The notes below the pieces were generated by a model that had not been told where the DNA came from, did no database searches, and was given only the letters and a program-made list of their open reading frames with translations. From NCBI RefSeq assembly GCF_041435095.1, contig NZ_CP108025.1, forward strand, positions 3,534,001 through 3,598,000: 64,000 nucleotides of DNA. The letters are read 5' to 3'. The DNA is from Kitasatospora sp. NBC_00315. GTDB lineage: Bacteria > Actinomycetota > Actinomycetes > Streptomycetales > Streptomycetaceae. Positions within the stretch are counted from its first letter, which is position 1. Each line of letters opens with the position of its first letter. Shown here in pieces: positions 38,163 to 49,436 of this stretch. The position numbers were made by a program, and so were the translations under genes.

Positions 38163-39775
38163 TTGTGCTCACCTCCTGGGATGGCGGCCACCGGGTGGGC
38201 CGGTGCCGGGTCGGTCCGGTGGATCTGGGAGAGGGTGTCGTCCACCGCCGGGTTGACGATGTCGGTGAGCGGCTTGGGGTAGACGCCCAGCAGGATGGTC
38301 AGCGCCACCAGCGGTGCCACCACGGCCAGTTCGCGGACCTTGAGGTCGGGCATGCCGCGCACGCCCTCCTTGACCGGCCCGGTCATGGTGCGCTGGTAGA
38401 GCACCAGGACGTACAGCGCGGCCAGCACGATGCCGAAGGTGGCGATGATGCCGAGCACCGGGTAGCGGGTGAAGGTGCCCACCAGGACGAGGAACTCGCT
38501 CACGAAGGGCGCCAGGCCCGGCAGCGAGAGGGTGGCGAGCCCGCCGATCAGGAACGTCCCGGCGAGCACCGGGGCGACCTTCTGCACACCGCCGTAGTCG
38601 GCGATCAGCCGGGATCCGCGCCGCGAGATCAGGAAGCCGGCCAGCAGCATCAGCAGGGCGGTCGAGATGCCGTGGTTGACCATGTAGAGGGTCGCGCCGC
38701 TCTGGCCCTGGCTGGTCATCGCGAAGATGCCCAGGATGATGAAGCCGAAGTGCGAGATCGACGCGTACGCGACCAGCCGCTTGATGTCCTTCTGGCCGAC
38801 GGCCACCAGGGCGCCGTAGATGATGCCGACCACCGCGAGGACCAGGATCACCGGGGCGAAGGTCTTCGAGGCGTCCGGGAACAGGCCGAGGCAGAAGCGG
38901 AGCATCGCGAAGGTGCCGACCTTGTCGACGACCGCCGTGATCAGCACGGCCGTTCCGGCGGTCGACTCCCCCATCGCGTTGGGCAGCCAGGTGTGCAGCG
39001 GCCACAGCGGCGCCTTCACCGCGAAGGCGAAGAAGAAGCCCAGGAAGAGCGCCTTCTCGGCGGTGCCGCCGAGCACGAGCTTGCCGTCGGCGATCGCGGA
39101 GGTGAGCGTGGGCAGGTCGAAGGTGCCGAAGCCCTGCTGCTGCGCGATCACGTACAGCCCGATCACCGCGGCCAGCATGACCAGCCCGCCGAGCAGGTTG
39201 TACAGCAGGAACTTCACCGCGGCGTAGGAGCGCTGGCGCGCCGACTCGGGGCCGCCCGCGCGGTCCCCGAATCCGCCGATCAGGAAGTACATCGGGATCA
39301 GCATGGCTTCGAAGAAGACGTAGAACACGAAGACGTCGGTCGCCAGGAACGACACGATCACCATCGCCTCGACGGCCAGGATCAGCGCGAAGAAGCCCTG
39401 GGTGCGCCGGCGGTTCTCGAACGTCCCCTCGGGCGCCGGCGCCGGATCGGCGTCGTGCCAGGAGGCGAGCATCACCACCGGGATCAGCACCGCCGTCAGC
39501 AGCGCCAGCACCGTGCCGATACCGTCGGCGCCGAGCGAGAAGGTGATGCCGAAGGACCGGATCCAGCTGTGCGACTCGGTGAGCTGGTAGCGGGCGCCGC
39601 CCGGATCGAACCGCACCGCGATGACGACGGCGAGGGCCAGGGTGACGAACGAGACGCCCAGGGCGACCAGTTTGGTGACGCGCCGGCGGCCCTCGTCCGA
39701 CCCGGCGGGCAACGCGGCGGTGAGCACCGCGCCGGCCGCCGGGACGGCGCAGGTGGCGCTCAGCAGGTAACTCAT
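38159..39775 (-). CDS. nuoM: NADH-quinone oxidoreductase subunit M
   Basis: Antiporter-like proton-pumping subunit of 538 residues, about 14 helices. Characteristic stretches are FFEAMLIPMYFLIGGFG (with the conserved Glu), VKAPLWPLHTWLPNAM and IKRLVAYASISHFGFIILG. ATG at 39775 follows GGGAGG by seven bases. Distance to nuoL is 61 bases, one of the wider gaps in the operon, yet no promoter is evident. The 3' end overlaps nuoN. Confidence 0.96.
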   Translation of the reverse strand: MSYLLSATCAVPAAGAVLTAALPAGSDEGRRRVTKLVALGVSFVTLALAVVIAVRFDPGGARYQLTESHSWIRSFGITFSLGADGIGTVLALLTAVLIPVVMLASWHDADPAPAPEGTFENRRRTQGFFALILAVEAMVIVSFLATDVFVFYVFFEAMLIPMYFLIGGFGDRAGGPESARQRSYAAVKFLLYNLLGGLVMLAAVIGLYVIAQQQGFGTFDLPTLTSAIADGKLVLGGTAEKALFLGFFFAFAVKAPLWPLHTWLPNAMGESTAGTAVLITAVVDKVGTFAMLRFCLGLFPDASKTFAPVILVLAVVGIIYGALVAVGQKDIKRLVAYASISHFGFIILGIFAMTSQGQSGATLYMVNHGISTALLMLLAGFLISRRGSRLIADYGGVQKVAPVLAGTFLIGGLATLSLPGLAPFVSEFLVLVGTFTRYPVLGIIATFGIVLAALYVLVLYQRTMTGPVKEGVRGMPDLKVRELAVVAPLVALTILLGVYPKPLTDIVNPAVDDTLSQIHRTDPAPAHPVAAIPGGEHK

Positions 39776-39836
39776 GGCCGGACCTCCCGACGTGTGGAAT
39801 CTCCCGCGAGCGGGCGAGTCAGTGAGCGACTCATCA

Positions 39837-41732
39837 TCAGACCGACCTCATCAGGAGAGTGGTGGCGACCAGCACCAGCGTGCCGCCGAACATGGAGAGG
39901 GCGTACGTCCGGACGTAGCCGTTCTGTACGCGGCGCAGCCGGCTGGAGACGCCGCCGATGGTGGCGGCGAGGCCGTTGACGAAGCCGTCGAGGCCCCTGC
40001 TGTCGAAGTAGACGAGCGCGGCCGCGAGCGCGGAGCCGGGGCGGACCAGGACGGCGTGGTTGAAGTCGTCCTGGAGCAGGTCGCGACGGGCGGCCCGGGT
40101 GAGCGCGGAGCCGACCGGCGGGACCACGGGGACCTGCGAGCGGCCGTACATCAGGTACGACAGACCGACGCCGGCCAGCATGCAGACCATGGTGAGCGCG
40201 GTGACGGTGAGCGGGGTCAGCGGGGAGTCGCCCTCGGAGAGGCCGGTGATCGGCTCCAGCCAGGTGACGAAGGAGCTGTTCAGGGCGAACAGACCGCCGG
40301 CGAAGACCGAACCGAACGCGAGCACGACCATCGGAGCGGTCATGATCTTCGGGGACTCGTGCGGGTGCGGTTCGTGCCCCTCGGCGTCCGGCTGCCAGCG
40401 CTTCTCGCCGAAGAAGGTCAGGATCATCACCCGGGTCATGTAGAACGCGGTGACGGCGGCGCCCAGAAGGGTGCAGAGGCCGAGGATCCAGCCCTCGGTG
40501 CCGCCCTTGGCGAAGGCCGCCTCGATGATCTTGTCCTTGGAGAAGAAGCCGGACAGGCCGGGGAACCCGATGATCGCCAGGTAGCCGAGGCCGAAGGTGA
40601 CGAAGGTGACCGGCATGTACTTGCGCAGGCCCCCGTAGCGCCGCATGTTCACCTCGTCGTTCATGCCGTGCATGACCGACCCGGCGCCGAGGAAGAGCCC
40701 GGCCTTGAAGAAGCCGTGGGTGACCAGGTGCATGATCGCGAAGGCGTAGCCGATCGGGCCGAGGCCGGCCGCGAGGATCATGTAGCCGATCTGCGACATG
40801 GTCGAGCCGGCCAGCGCCTTCTTGATGTCGTCCTTCGCGCAACCGACGACCGCACCGAAGATCAGCGTGACCGCGCCGACCACCACCACGGCGGTCTGCG
40901 CGTCCGGCGCCAGGTTGAAGATCGCGGACGAGCGGGTGATCAGGTAGACGCCGGCGGTCACCATGGTGGCCGCGTGGATCAGGGCCGAGACCGGGGTCGG
41001 GCCCTCCATCGCGTCCCCGAGCCAGGACTGCAGCGGCACCTGCGCGGACTTGCCGCAGGCGGCGAGCAGCAGCATCAGGGCGATCGCGGTCAGCCTGCCC
41101 TCGCTCGCCTGCGGCGCGGCGCCGAAGACAGGCTCGAAGGCGAAGCTGCCGAACTCGGTGAACATCAGCATGATCGCGATCGACAGGCCCATGTCGCCGA
41201 CCCGGTTGACCAGGAACGCCTTCTTGGCGGCCGTCGCGGCACTGGGCTTGTGCTGCCAGAAACCGATCAGCAGGTACGAGGCGAGCCCGACCCCCTCCCA
41301 ACCCACGTACAGCAGGAGGTAGTTGTCCGCGATCACCAGCAGCAGCATGGCGGCCAGGAACAGGTTCAGGTACGCGAAGAAGCGCCGACGGCGCTCGTCG
41401 TGCGCCATGTAGCCCACCGAGTAGAGGTGGATCAGGGTGCCGACGCCGGTGATCAGCAGGACGAAGGTGATCGACAGCTGGTCCAGCCGGAATCCGACGT
41501 CGGCCTGGAAGCCGTTCACCGGGATCCAGCTGTACAGGTGCAGGTTCACCGGGCGTTGCTCGGCGTCCCGGCCCAGCATCGACACGAACAGCGCCAGCCC
41601 GAAGGCGAAGGAGAGCGCGGCGAAGGCCGTGCCCAGCCAGTGGCCGAAGCGGTCGAGCCGGCGCCCGCCGAGCAGGAGCAGGGCGGCGCCCGCCAGCGGG
41701 GCCGCCACGAGCAGCGGAATGAGAGAGTTCAC
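39837..41732 (-). CDS. nuoL: NADH-quinone oxidoreductase subunit L
   Basis: Largest proton-pumping subunit, 631 residues with about 16 helices and the long amphipathic C-terminal helix that runs along the membrane arm. Recognisable stretches are [55 protein letters not shown] and [21 protein letters not shown] at 41732 lies 14 bases after nuoK with GGAGGG upstream. Full length and intact. Confidence 0.97.
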   Translation of the reverse strand: MNSLIPLLVAAPLAGAALLLLGGRRLDRFGHWLGTAFAALSFAFGLALFVSMLGRDAEQRPVNLHLYSWIPVNGFQADVGFRLDQLSITFVLLITGVGTLIHLYSVGYMAHDERRRRFFAYLNLFLAAMLLLVIADNYLLLYVGWEGVGLASYLLIGFWQHKPSAATAAKKAFLVNRVGDMGLSIAIMLMFTEFGSFAFEPVFGAAPQASEGRLTAIALMLLLAACGKSAQVPLQSWLGDAMEGPTPVSALIHAATMVTAGVYLITRSSAIFNLAPDAQTAVVVVGAVTLIFGAVVGCAKDDIKKALAGSTMSQIGYMILAAGLGPIGYAFAIMHLVTHGFFKAGLFLGAGSVMHGMNDEVNMRRYGGLRKYMPVTFVTFGLGYLAIIGFPGLSGFFSKDKIIEAAFAKGGTEGWILGLCTLLGAAVTAFYMTRVMILTFFGEKRWQPDAEGHEPHPHESPKIMTAPMVVLAFGSVFAGGLFALNSSFVTWLEPITGLSEGDSPLTPLTVTALTMVCMLAGVGLSYLMYGRSQVPVVPPVGSALTRAARRDLLQDDFNHAVLVRPGSALAAALVYFDSRGLDGFVNGLAATIGGVSSRLRRVQNGYVRTYALSMFGGTLVLVATTLLMRSV

Positions 41733-41746
41733 CGTGGGCCCTCCGC

Positions 41747-42046
41747 CTACAGCTTCATCAGGTTGCTGTCATCGACCGAAGCCGAGTGCCTGGTCCGGAA
41801 GATGGACACGATGATGGCGAGACCGACGACGACCTCGGCCGCCGCGACCACCATGGTGAAGAACGCGATGATCTGACCGTCCAGGTTGCCGTGCAGCCGG
41901 GAGAAGGTGACCAGCGCCAGGTTCGAGGCGTTGAGCATCAGCTCGACGCACATGAACAGCACGATCGCGTTGCGCCTGATCAGCACCCCGCTGGCACCGA
42001 TGGTGAACAACAGGGCCGCAAGATAGAGGTAGTTGACGGGGTTCAC
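41747..42046 (-). CDS. nuoK: NADH-quinone oxidoreductase subunit K
   Basis: Small membrane subunit of 99 residues with three helices, normal size for NuoK. The conserved glutamates are in [16 protein letters not shown] and [10 protein letters not shown], part of the proton path next to NuoJ. GTG at 42046 overlaps the nuoJ stop by four bases. Confidence 0.96.
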   Translation of the reverse strand: MNPVNYLYLAALLFTIGASGVLIRRNAIVLFMCVELMLNASNLALVTFSRLHGNLDGQIIAFFTMVVAAAEVVVGLAIIVSIFRTRHSASVDDSNLMKL

Positions 42047-42918
42047 GGCTGGTCCCCCTCGTGGTTCGGAACCTTCTCCAGTGCGGGCCTGCCCGGTGCG
42101 GGCACCGGCGGCCGGGCGGACGGCGCCCGGCCGAGCCACTCGGCCGTGCTGCCCTCCAGCTCGGCCATTCGCCGCAGCATCTCCTGGCTGACGTCGCGGA
42201 TCTGGCCGCGCTCGCGCAGGGTGGCCATCACCGAGTCCTCGGCGATCGTGCCGTCCGGCAGCAGGCCGGGGACGTCGACCGCGTTGTGCCGGGCGTACAC
42301 ACCGGGGGCCGGCATCGGCGGCACCTGGATGTTGTCCCTCACCCGCTGGGCGGCCAGCTCGCGCTGGGTGCTCGGGGCCTTCACGTGCTCGCGGTGGGTG
42401 AGCACCATGGCGCCGATCGCGGCGGTGATCAGCAGGGCGCCGGTGACCTCGAAGGCCCAGACGTACTTGGTGAAGATCAGCCGCGCCAGGCCCTGCACGT
42501 TGCCCTCGGCGTTCGCCTCGGCCAGGCCGGTGAAGTGGTTCAGCTTCGCGTTGGCGATACCCGCGATCAGCAGCACCCCGAAGCCGAGGCCGCAGAACAC
42601 GGCGGCGAACCGCTGGCCCTTCAGCTGCTCCTTGAGCGAGTCCTCGGAGGTGACGCCGACCAGCATCATCACGAACAGGAAGAGCATCATGATCGCGCCG
42701 GTGTAGACGACGATCTGCACGACGCCCAGGAAGATCGCGCCCTGCGCCATGTAGCAGAGCGCCAGCGAGATCATGGTCGCGGCCAGGCACAGTGCACTGT
42801 GCACGGCCTTGCGCAGCAGCAGCATGCCGAGGGCGCCGCCCACGGCGATCACGGCGAGGACCCAGAACTGCACGGCCTCACCCGTGGAAGCGGCCCCGGT
42901 CAGGGCGAGCGCGTTCAC
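42043..42918 (-). CDS. nuoJ: NADH-quinone oxidoreductase subunit J
   Basis: Membrane subunit of 291 residues. Five helices fill residues 1-175, with [19 protein letters not shown] carrying the pi-bulge region of the third helix. The remaining 115 residues form a hydrophilic tail, longer than in E. coli NuoJ (about 184 residues) but usual for actinobacteria; it ends in a Pro-rich stretch. GTG at 42918 follows GAGGAGG and overlaps the nuoI stop by four bases. Confidence 0.95.
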   Translation of the reverse strand: MNALALTGAASTGEAVQFWVLAVIAVGGALGMLLLRKAVHSALCLAATMISLALCYMAQGAIFLGVVQIVVYTGAIMMLFLFVMMLVGVTSEDSLKEQLKGQRFAAVFCGLGFGVLLIAGIANAKLNHFTGLAEANAEGNVQGLARLIFTKYVWAFEVTGALLITAAIGAMVLTHREHVKAPSTQRELAAQRVRDNIQVPPMPAPGVYARHNAVDVPGLLPDGTIAEDSVMATLRERGQIRDVSQEMLRRMAELEGSTAEWLGRAPSARPPVPAPGRPALEKVPNHEGDQP

Positions 42919-43505
42919 CCGGACACCTCCTCTTCGGACTTCTGCCGCGACACGGGCGTCTGACGCTCGGTCCCGGGCGCGGCGGCGGTGATCTCGCCGC
43001 GGTAGTAGGCGCCCTCGTCGGCGCCGGGGTAGATCGGGTGCGGGGAGTCGACCATGCCCTCGGTGAGGCCGGCCAGCAACTGCTCCTTGGTGAAGATCAG
43101 GTCCTTGCGGGAGGAGTCCGCCAGCTCGTACTCGTTGGTCATGGTCAGGGCCCTGGTCGGACAGGCCTCGATGCAGAGCCCGCAGAGGATGCAGCGGGCG
43201 TAGTTGATCTGGTAGACCGCGCCGTAGCGCTCACCGGGCGAGTAGCGCTCCTCGTCGGTGTTGTCGGCGCCCTCGACGTAGATCGCGTCGGCCGGGCAGG
43301 CCCAGGCGCACAACTCGCACCCGACGCACTTCTCCAGGCCGTCCGGGTGCCGGTTCAGCTGGTGGCGGCCGTGGAAGCGCGGAGCGGTGGGCTTCTTCTG
43401 CTCCGGGTACTGCTCGGTGAGCCGCTTCTTGAACATGGCCTGGAAGGTCACGCCGAAGCCTGCGGCCGGGCCCAGGATCGACGACTTCTCGGTGTCGTCC
43501 GACAT
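42915..43505 (-). CDS. nuoI: NADH-quinone oxidoreductase subunit I
   Basis: Iron-sulfur subunit of 196 residues that passes electrons through two 4Fe-4S clusters (N6a, N6b) towards the quinone site. Both ligand sets are intact: [13 protein letters not shown] and [13 protein letters not shown]. The N-terminal helix [20 protein letters not shown] anchors it to the membrane arm. The C-terminal 50 residues are an actinobacterial extension. ATG at 43505 is six bases after nuoH. Confidence 0.96.
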   Translation of the reverse strand: MSDDTEKSSILGPAAGFGVTFQAMFKKRLTEQYPEQKKPTAPRFHGRHQLNRHPDGLEKCVGCELCAWACPADAIYVEGADNTDEERYSPGERYGAVYQINYARCILCGLCIEACPTRALTMTNEYELADSSRKDLIFTKEQLLAGLTEGMVDSPHPIYPGADEGAYYRGEITAAAPGTERQTPVSRQKSEEEVSG

Positions 43506-43511
43506 GTCGGT

Positions 43512-44852
43512 TCAGCTCCCTTCGGAATGGTCGGCGCCGTTGAGCGCGTCCTGCAGTTGCGGGGCCCGGCTGCGCCGGCGCGGGACGGGCGGCAGCTCCT
43601 GGCCGGGCAACGGCGGTACGGGGTAGCCGCCGGCCATCGGGTCGAAGGCACCCCCGGGGCCCGCCGCCTCGGCCTCGCCGTCGCCGTCGGGCCTGCGGCG
43701 CAGCACGTCCCGCAGCAGCGCGAGCAGCAGCAGCGCGCCGATCGGGGCGCCGACGTACAGCACCACCTCACCGAAGCCGTAGCCCTCGTTGCGCAGCGCC
43801 CGGACACTGGCGACCATCACCAGCCAGACCAGCGAGACCGGGATCAGGACCTTCCAGCCCAGCTTCATGAACTGGTCGTAGCGCAGCCGGGGGAGCGTGC
43901 CGCGGAGCCAGATGAAGAAGAACAGCAGCAGCTGGATCTTCAGGATGATCCACAGCATCGGCCACCAGCCGTGGTTGGCGCCCTCCCAGAAGGTGGAGAC
44001 CGGCCAGGGGGCCCGCCAGCCGCCGAGGAAGAGCGTCGAGGCGACCGCGGAGACGGTGACCATGTTGACGTACTCGGCGAGCATGAACATCGCGAACTTC
44101 AGCGAGCTGTACTCGGTGTTGAAGCCGCCGACCAGCTCGCCCTCCGCCTCCGGGAGGTCGAACGGCGCACGGTTGGTCTCGCCGACCATCGCGATGATGT
44201 AGACGATGAACGAGACCGGCAGCAGCACCGCGAACCAGGTCGGCTGCTGGGAGGAGACGATCTCCGAGGTCGACATCGAGCCCGAGTAGATGAACACCGC
44301 CGCGAACGACAGGCCCATCGCGATCTCGTAGCTGACCATCTGCGCGGCCGAGCGGATCCCGCCGAGCAGCGGGTAGGTCGAGCCGGAGGACCAGCCGGCC
44401 AGCACGATGCCGTAGATCCCGATCGACGCGGTGGCCAGGATGTAGAGCAACGCCACCGGGAAGTCGGTCAGCTGCAGCGGGGTTCGGGTGCCGAAGATGG
44501 ACACCTCGTCGCCCGCCGGACCGAACGGGATCACCGCGAAGGCCATGAACGCCGGGATGGCGCAGACCACCGGCGCCAGGATGTAGACCGCCTTGTCGGC
44601 CCCGGTGACGACCAGGTCCTCCTTGAGGGCCAGCTTGACGCCGTCCGCGAGGGACTGCAGCAGTCCCCAGGGACCGTGCCGGTTCGGGCCGATGCGCAGC
44701 TGCATCCAGGCCACCACCTTGCGTTCCCAGACGATCGCGATCAGCACCGTCAGGAGGAGGAAGGCGAAGACGAAGACGGCCTTGAGCAGGACCAGCCACC
44801 AGGGGTCGCGGCCGAAGAAGCCCAGGGTCTCGTATGCGGCGAGGTGGTTCAT
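43512..44852 (-). CDS. nuoH: NADH-quinone oxidoreductase subunit H
   Basis: Membrane subunit of 446 residues forming much of the quinone chamber. Eight or nine helices; family motifs include [29 protein letters not shown] and [25 protein letters not shown]. The last 75 residues are a Pro/Arg-rich hydrophilic tail, making it longer than the E. coli protein (325 residues) as is common in streptomycetes. ATG at 44852 overlaps the nuoG stop by four bases (ATGA). Confidence 0.96.
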   Translation of the reverse strand: MNHLAAYETLGFFGRDPWWLVLLKAVFVFAFLLLTVLIAIVWERKVVAWMQLRIGPNRHGPWGLLQSLADGVKLALKEDLVVTGADKAVYILAPVVCAIPAFMAFAVIPFGPAGDEVSIFGTRTPLQLTDFPVALLYILATASIGIYGIVLAGWSSGSTYPLLGGIRSAAQMVSYEIAMGLSFAAVFIYSGSMSTSEIVSSQQPTWFAVLLPVSFIVYIIAMVGETNRAPFDLPEAEGELVGGFNTEYSSLKFAMFMLAEYVNMVTVSAVASTLFLGGWRAPWPVSTFWEGANHGWWPMLWIILKIQLLLFFFIWLRGTLPRLRYDQFMKLGWKVLIPVSLVWLVMVASVRALRNEGYGFGEVVLYVGAPIGALLLLALLRDVLRRRPDGDGEAEAAGPGGAFDPMAGGYPVPPLPGQELPPVPRRRSRAPQLQDALNGADHSEGS

Positions 44853-47338
44853 CGGGCCTCCTCCGGCTCGGCTGCGGCGGGGGTCCGGACGGCGTCGGCA
44901 TCGGCCGGGGCGATGGCGACCAGGTGGCCGACCGTGGTGCCCAGGGTGCGATGGGCCCCGCCGGGGGTGGAGTTGAGCGGGATCCAGACCGTCCGGTCGG
45001 GGATCTCGGCGGTGATCTCCAGCGGCAGCTCCAGTGCACCGGCCGGGCCGGTCAGCCGCAGCGCGGTGGTGGCACCGATCTCCTGGGCGGTGGCCGGGGA
45101 GATCCGGGCGACGGCCGGGTGCCGGGTGCCCGCGAGCGGGCCGTCGCCCTCCTGGAGCGAGCCGTTGTCCAGCAGTTGGCGCCAGCCCGCCAGCACCGCC
45201 TCGCCGGCGGACGGCCGGGGCAGCGGGGCCGGACGGACGGCCGGGGCGGCCGGGCGCTCGCCCTCCCAGGGGGTGAAGAGGTCCAGCTCCAGCCGGGCGG
45301 CCCGGACGTCGGGCAGGCCCAGGCGGTGGCCCAGCGCGTCGGCGAGCATGGTCAGCACCCGGACGTCCGGGTACAGGTGGCGGCCCATCTGCTGGTCCGG
45401 CTTGAGGGCGGCCTCGAAGAGCCGGACCCGGCCCTCCCAGTCGAGGAAGGTGCCGGCCTTCTCGGCGACCGCGGCGACCGGCAGGACGACGTCGGCGTGG
45501 GCGGTGACCACCGAGGGCCGCAGCTCCAGCGAGACCACGAACGGCACCCGGGCCAGCGCCTTCTCGGCGAGCGCGGGATCGGCCAGATCGCCGGGGTCGA
45601 CTCCGCCGACCAGCAGCGCGTCCAGCTCGCCCTCGGCGGCGGCCGCGAGGATCCGGTCGGTGTCGCGGCCCGGCCGCGAGGGCAGGTCGGCGACGCCCCA
45701 ATGGGCGGCGGTCTCGATCCGGGCGGCCGCCACGGAGACCGGGCGGCCACCGGGCAGCAGGCCGGGCAGGGCGCCCGCCTCGACCGCGCCGCGCTCACCC
45801 GCGCGACGCGGGATCCACGCCGGCCGGGCGCCGGTGGCGTGGGCCAGCCGCAGCACCGCGGTCAGCGCGCCCGGTACGGCGGCGAGCCGCTCGCCGACCA
45901 GGATCACCGCGCCGGGCTCGCGCAGCAGCAGGGCCGCACGGCCGGCGTCGTCGCCGAGCGCCTCGTCGGCGGCCAACGCCGACAGCCACTCGGCCTCGGT
46001 GCCGGGGGCGGCGGGCAGCAGCGCGCCGTGCAGCTTGCCCAGCCCGCGGGAGGCGTGGTCGGCGACCGAGAAGACCTTGAGGCCCTTCGCCCGGTTGGCC
46101 TTGCGCAGCCGCAGGAAGACGATCGGCGACTCCTCCTCGGGCTCGAAGCCCACGAGCAGGGCGGCCGGTGCGGCCTCCAGCCGCTCGTACGAGACGCCCT
46201 CGCCGTCGAGGTCCACGCCGTGCCCGGCGACGGCGGCGGCCAGGTAGTCCGCCTCCTCGGCGCTGTGCGGGCGCGCCCGGAAGTCCACGTCGTTGGTGCC
46301 GAGCACCACCCGGGCGAACTTGGCGTAGCCGTAGGCGTCCTCGACGGTGACCCGGCCGCCGGCCAGCACGGCCGTCCGCGCCCCGGCCAGTCCGGCGGCC
46401 GCGGCCGCCAGCGCCTCCGGCCAGGAGGCCGGGACGAGCTCGCCGTCCTGCCGGATCAGCGGGGTGGTGAGGCGGTCGCGCTGCTGCGCGTAGCGGAACG
46501 CGAAGCGGCCCTTGTCGCAGTTCCACTCCTCGTTGACCTGCGGATCGTCGCCGGCGAGGCGCCGCAGCACCTTGCCGCGCCGGTGGTCGGTGCGCTGCGC
46601 GCAGCCCGAGGAGCAGTGCTCGCAGACGCTGGGCGAGGAGACCAGGTCGAACGGCCGCGAGCGGAAGCGGTAGGCGGCCGAGGTGAGCGCGCCGACCGGA
46701 CAGATCTGGATGGTGTTGCCGGAGTAGTACGAGCGGAAGTCGTCGCCCTCCCCGGTGCCGACCTGCTGGAGTGCGCCGCGCTCGACCAGGTCGATGAACG
46801 GGTCCCCGGCGATCTCCTGCGAGAACCGGGTGCAGCGGGCGCACAGCACGCAGCGCTCGCGGTCCAGCAGCACCTGGGTGCTGATCGGCACCGGCTTCTC
46901 GTACGTGCGCTTCATGCCCTCGAAGCGGGAGTCGGCGCCGCCGGTGGACATCGCCTGGTTCTGCAGCGGGCACTCGCCGCCCTTGTCGCAGACCGGGCAG
47001 TCCAGCGGGTGGTTGATCAGCAGCAGCTCCATCACGCCGCGCTGCGCCTTCTCGGCGACCGGCGAGCTGACCTGGGTGCGGACCACCATGCCCTCGGCGA
47101 CCGGGATGGTGCAGGAGGCGACCGGCTTGCGCTGCCCCTCGACCTCCACGATGCACTGTCGGCAGGCACCGGCCGGAGCGAGCAGCGGGTGGTCGCAGAA
47201 GCGCGGGATCTGGGTGCCGATCTGCTCGGCGGCGCGGATCACCAGCGTCCCCTTGGGGACCTGGACCTCGACGCCGTCGATGGTGAGCGTGACCAGTTCC
47301 ACCGCGGTCTGGGAGGCGGAAGGCTCGGTCAGGGTCAT
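44849..47338 (-). CDS. nuoG: NADH-quinone oxidoreductase subunit G
   Basis: Largest peripheral-arm subunit, 829 residues. Residues 15-95 form the 2Fe-2S ferredoxin-like domain ([20 protein letters not shown]). Next come the His-Cys3 cluster region ([18 protein letters not shown]) and 4Fe-4S ligands ([11 protein letters not shown], later CPVGAL), then a molybdopterin-oxidoreductase-like region beginning at [11 protein letters not shown] with an N7-type cysteine set and [15 protein letters not shown] at 47338 follows GGAGG and overlaps nuoF by four bases. The C-terminal half is more divergent and Ala-rich, as in other actinobacteria. Confidence 0.96.
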   Translation of the reverse strand: MTLTEPSASQTAVELVTLTIDGVEVQVPKGTLVIRAAEQIGTQIPRFCDHPLLAPAGACRQCIVEVEGQRKPVASCTIPVAEGMVVRTQVSSPVAEKAQRGVMELLLINHPLDCPVCDKGGECPLQNQAMSTGGADSRFEGMKRTYEKPVPISTQVLLDRERCVLCARCTRFSQEIAGDPFIDLVERGALQQVGTGEGDDFRSYYSGNTIQICPVGALTSAAYRFRSRPFDLVSSPSVCEHCSSGCAQRTDHRRGKVLRRLAGDDPQVNEEWNCDKGRFAFRYAQQRDRLTTPLIRQDGELVPASWPEALAAAAAGLAGARTAVLAGGRVTVEDAYGYAKFARVVLGTNDVDFRARPHSAEEADYLAAAVAGHGVDLDGEGVSYERLEAAPAALLVGFEPEEESPIVFLRLRKANRAKGLKVFSVADHASRGLGKLHGALLPAAPGTEAEWLSALAADEALGDDAGRAALLLREPGAVILVGERLAAVPGALTAVLRLAHATGARPAWIPRRAGERGAVEAGALPGLLPGGRPVSVAAARIETAAHWGVADLPSRPGRDTDRILAAAAEGELDALLVGGVDPGDLADPALAEKALARVPFVVSLELRPSVVTAHADVVLPVAAVAEKAGTFLDWEGRVRLFEAALKPDQQMGRHLYPDVRVLTMLADALGHRLGLPDVRAARLELDLFTPWEGERPAAPAVRPAPLPRPSAGEAVLAGWRQLLDNGSLQEGDGPLAGTRHPAVARISPATAQEIGATTALRLTGPAGALELPLEITAEIPDRTVWIPLNSTPGGAHRTLGTTVGHLVAIAPADADAVRTPAAAEPEEAR

Positions 47339-48696
47339 GCGTGCACCTCCCTTTCGTTGGCGGGCTGCTGGCCGGTGCGGTGTGCGTCGGACCAGACGGT
47401 GGAGGCCGCCGGGTCGAACGGGCAGCGGCGCTCGGTGAGGTGCTGCTCGTACTCGGCCCGGAAGTGCTGGAGCGAGGAGACGATCGGGCTGGCCGCGCCG
47501 TCGCCCAGCGCGCAGAAGGACTTGCCGTTGATGTTGTCGGCGATGTCGAGCAGCTTCTCCAGATCGCCTTCGGAGCCCTGTCCGGCCTCGATCCGGCGGA
47601 GCAACTGGACCAGCCAGTACGTCCCTTCGCGGCAGGGGGTGCACTTGCCGCAGGACTCGTGCGCGTAGAACTCGGTCCACCGGGTCACCGCGCGCACCAC
47701 GCAGGTGGTCTCGTCGAAGACCTGCAGCGCCTTGGTGCCGAGCATCGAGCCGGCCGCGCCGACGCCCTCGTAGTCCAGGGGTACGTCGAGGTGCTCGTCG
47801 GTGAACATCGGGGTGGAGGAGCCGCCCGGGGTCCAGAACTTCAGCCGGTGCCCGGCCCGGACGCCGCCGCTGATGTCCAGCAGCTGGCGCAGCGTGACGC
47901 CGAGCGGCGCCTCGTACTGGCCGGGGTTGGTGACGTGGCCGGAGAGCGAGTAGAGCGTGAAGCCCGGGGACTTCTCCGTGCCCATCGACTTGAACCAGTC
48001 CTTGCCGCGGGCCAGGATCGGCGGTACCGAGGCGATCGACTCGACGTTGTTGACCACGGTCGGGCAGGCGTACAGGCCCGCGATCGCCGGGAACGGCGGT
48101 CGCAGCCGGGGCTGTCCGCGCCGGCCCTCCAGCGAGTCGAGGAGCGCGGTCTCCTCGCCGCAGATGTACGCACCGGCGCCGGCGTGCACGGTGATGTCGA
48201 GGTCGACGCCCGAGCCGAGGATGTCCTTGCCGAGCAGCCCCTCCGCGTACGCCTCGGCCACCGCCGCCTGGAGCCGGCGCAGCACGGGGACGACCTCGCC
48301 GCGCAGGTAGATGAAGGCGTGGTCGCAGCGGATCGCGTAGGAGGCGATGACCATGCCCTCGATCAGCGCGTGCGGGTTGGCGAACAGCAGCGGGATGTCC
48401 TTGCAGGTGCCCGGCTCGGACTCGTCCGCGTTGACCACCAGGTAGTGCGGCTTGCCGTCGTTCTGCGGGATGAACTGCCATTTCATGCCGGTCGGGAAGC
48501 CGGCGCCGCCGCGGCCGCGCAGTCCGGAGTCCTTGACCAGCGCGATCACGTCGTCCGGCGGCATCGCGAGGGCGGCCCGCAGGCCGTCGTAGCCGCCGTG
48601 GGCGCGGTAGGTGCCGAGGGTCCAGGGGCGGTCGTCGGCCCAGGAGGCGGACAGTACGGGGGTGAGCAGCTTTTCGGCCGGCTCGGCGGAGGTCAT
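47335..48696 (-). CDS. nuoF: NADH-quinone oxidoreductase subunit F
   Basis: NADH-binding flavoprotein subunit of 453 residues. Glycine-rich NADH/FMN motifs are [13 protein letters not shown] and [18 protein letters not shown], and the N3 4Fe-4S cluster is bound by [10 protein letters not shown] plus a later Cys in GKSFCALGD. It takes hydride from NADH and starts electron flow in complex I. ATG at 48696 overlaps the nuoE stop by one base (TGATG); a GTG three bases earlier would overlap by four. Complete. Confidence 0.96.
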   Translation of the reverse strand: MTSAEPAEKLLTPVLSASWADDRPWTLGTYRAHGGYDGLRAALAMPPDDVIALVKDSGLRGRGGAGFPTGMKWQFIPQNDGKPHYLVVNADESEPGTCKDIPLLFANPHALIEGMVIASYAIRCDHAFIYLRGEVVPVLRRLQAAVAEAYAEGLLGKDILGSGVDLDITVHAGAGAYICGEETALLDSLEGRRGQPRLRPPFPAIAGLYACPTVVNNVESIASVPPILARGKDWFKSMGTEKSPGFTLYSLSGHVTNPGQYEAPLGVTLRQLLDISGGVRAGHRLKFWTPGGSSTPMFTDEHLDVPLDYEGVGAAGSMLGTKALQVFDETTCVVRAVTRWTEFYAHESCGKCTPCREGTYWLVQLLRRIEAGQGSEGDLEKLLDIADNINGKSFCALGDGAASPIVSSLQHFRAEYEQHLTERRCPFDPAASTVWSDAHRTGQQPANEREVHA

Positions 48697-49436
48697 CACG
48701 CTTCCGTCCCTTCGTGCCGGGGCGAGACGACCTTCGTCCCCGCCGTGCCGGGAAGTGCCTCGCCCTTGGACAGCCGCAGGCCGGCGAGCGAGGGCGCGCC
48801 GCCCGCGCCGGATTCGTCCACGGCGCCGGAGCGCTCGTCGGGGAACCCGGCCAGGATCCGCGAACTCTCCTTGAAGGAGCAGAGTTTGGCGCCACGGGTG
48901 GGTCGCACCTCGGCTCCCGCGCGCAGGTCGTCGACCAGCTGCCGGGCGCTCTCGGGGGTCTGGTTGTCGAAGAACTCCCAGTTGACCATCACCACGGGCG
49001 CGTAGTCGCAGGCCGCGTTGCACTCGATGTGCTCGATCGAGACGTCGCCGTCGGCGGTGGTCTCGTTGTTCCCGATCCCCAGGTGCTGCTGGAGCTCCTC
49101 GAAGATCTGGTCGCCGCCGAGCACGGCGCAGAGCGTGTTGGTGCAGACGCCCACGTGGTACGTCCCGGCCGGCTTGCGGCGGTACATGGTGTAGAAGGTG
49201 GCGACGGCGGTGACCTCGGCGGTGGTCAGATCCAACTGCTCGGCGCAGAACCGGATCCCGGTCCGCGTGACGCAGCCCTCCTCGGCCTGCACCAGGTGCA
49301 GCAGCGGCAGCAGGGCCGAGCGGGCCACGGGGTAGCGGCCGATCAGCTCCTTCGCGTCCTCGGCCAGTCTGGCGTGGACGTCCGCGGGGTACGGCTCGGC
49401 CGGCAGTGCCGGCAGGCCCAGTTCGACGTTGCTCAA
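48696..49436 (-). CDS. nuoE: NADH-quinone oxidoreductase subunit E
   Basis: 2Fe-2S subunit of 246 residues that docks on NuoF. The thioredoxin-like fold (about 15-185) carries cluster ligands in CTNTLC and [12 protein letters not shown]. The last 60 residues are a Ser/Gly-rich tail. The start is TTG at 49436: it overlaps the nuoD stop by four bases (TTGA), GGAGG lies nine bases upstream, and the family fold begins soon after ([20 protein letters not shown]). No ATG or GTG is suitably placed. Confidence 0.93.
   Translation of the reverse strand: MSNVELGLPALPAEPYPADVHARLAEDAKELIGRYPVARSALLPLLHLVQAEEGCVTRTGIRFCAEQLDLTTAEVTAVATFYTMYRRKPAGTYHVGVCTNTLCAVLGGDQIFEELQQHLGIGNNETTADGDVSIEHIECNAACDYAPVVMVNWEFFDNQTPESARQLVDDLRAGAEVRPTRGAKLCSFKESSRILAGFPDERSGAVDESGAGGAPSLAGLRLSKGEALPGTAGTKVVSPRHEGTEA

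Noticed and set aside
42792-47668. Long plus-strand open frames opposite nuoF-nuoJ (over 900 codons each)
   Set aside because: Antisense shadows of the nuo genes with no ribosome sites or recognisable motifs.
44849-48895. A single 1348-codon reading frame joining nuoG with sequence in nuoF and nuoE
   Set aside because: The part upstream of 47338 is an out-of-frame read of nuoF. The ATG at 47338, preceded by GGAGG and overlapping the nuoF stop, is the true nuoG start.
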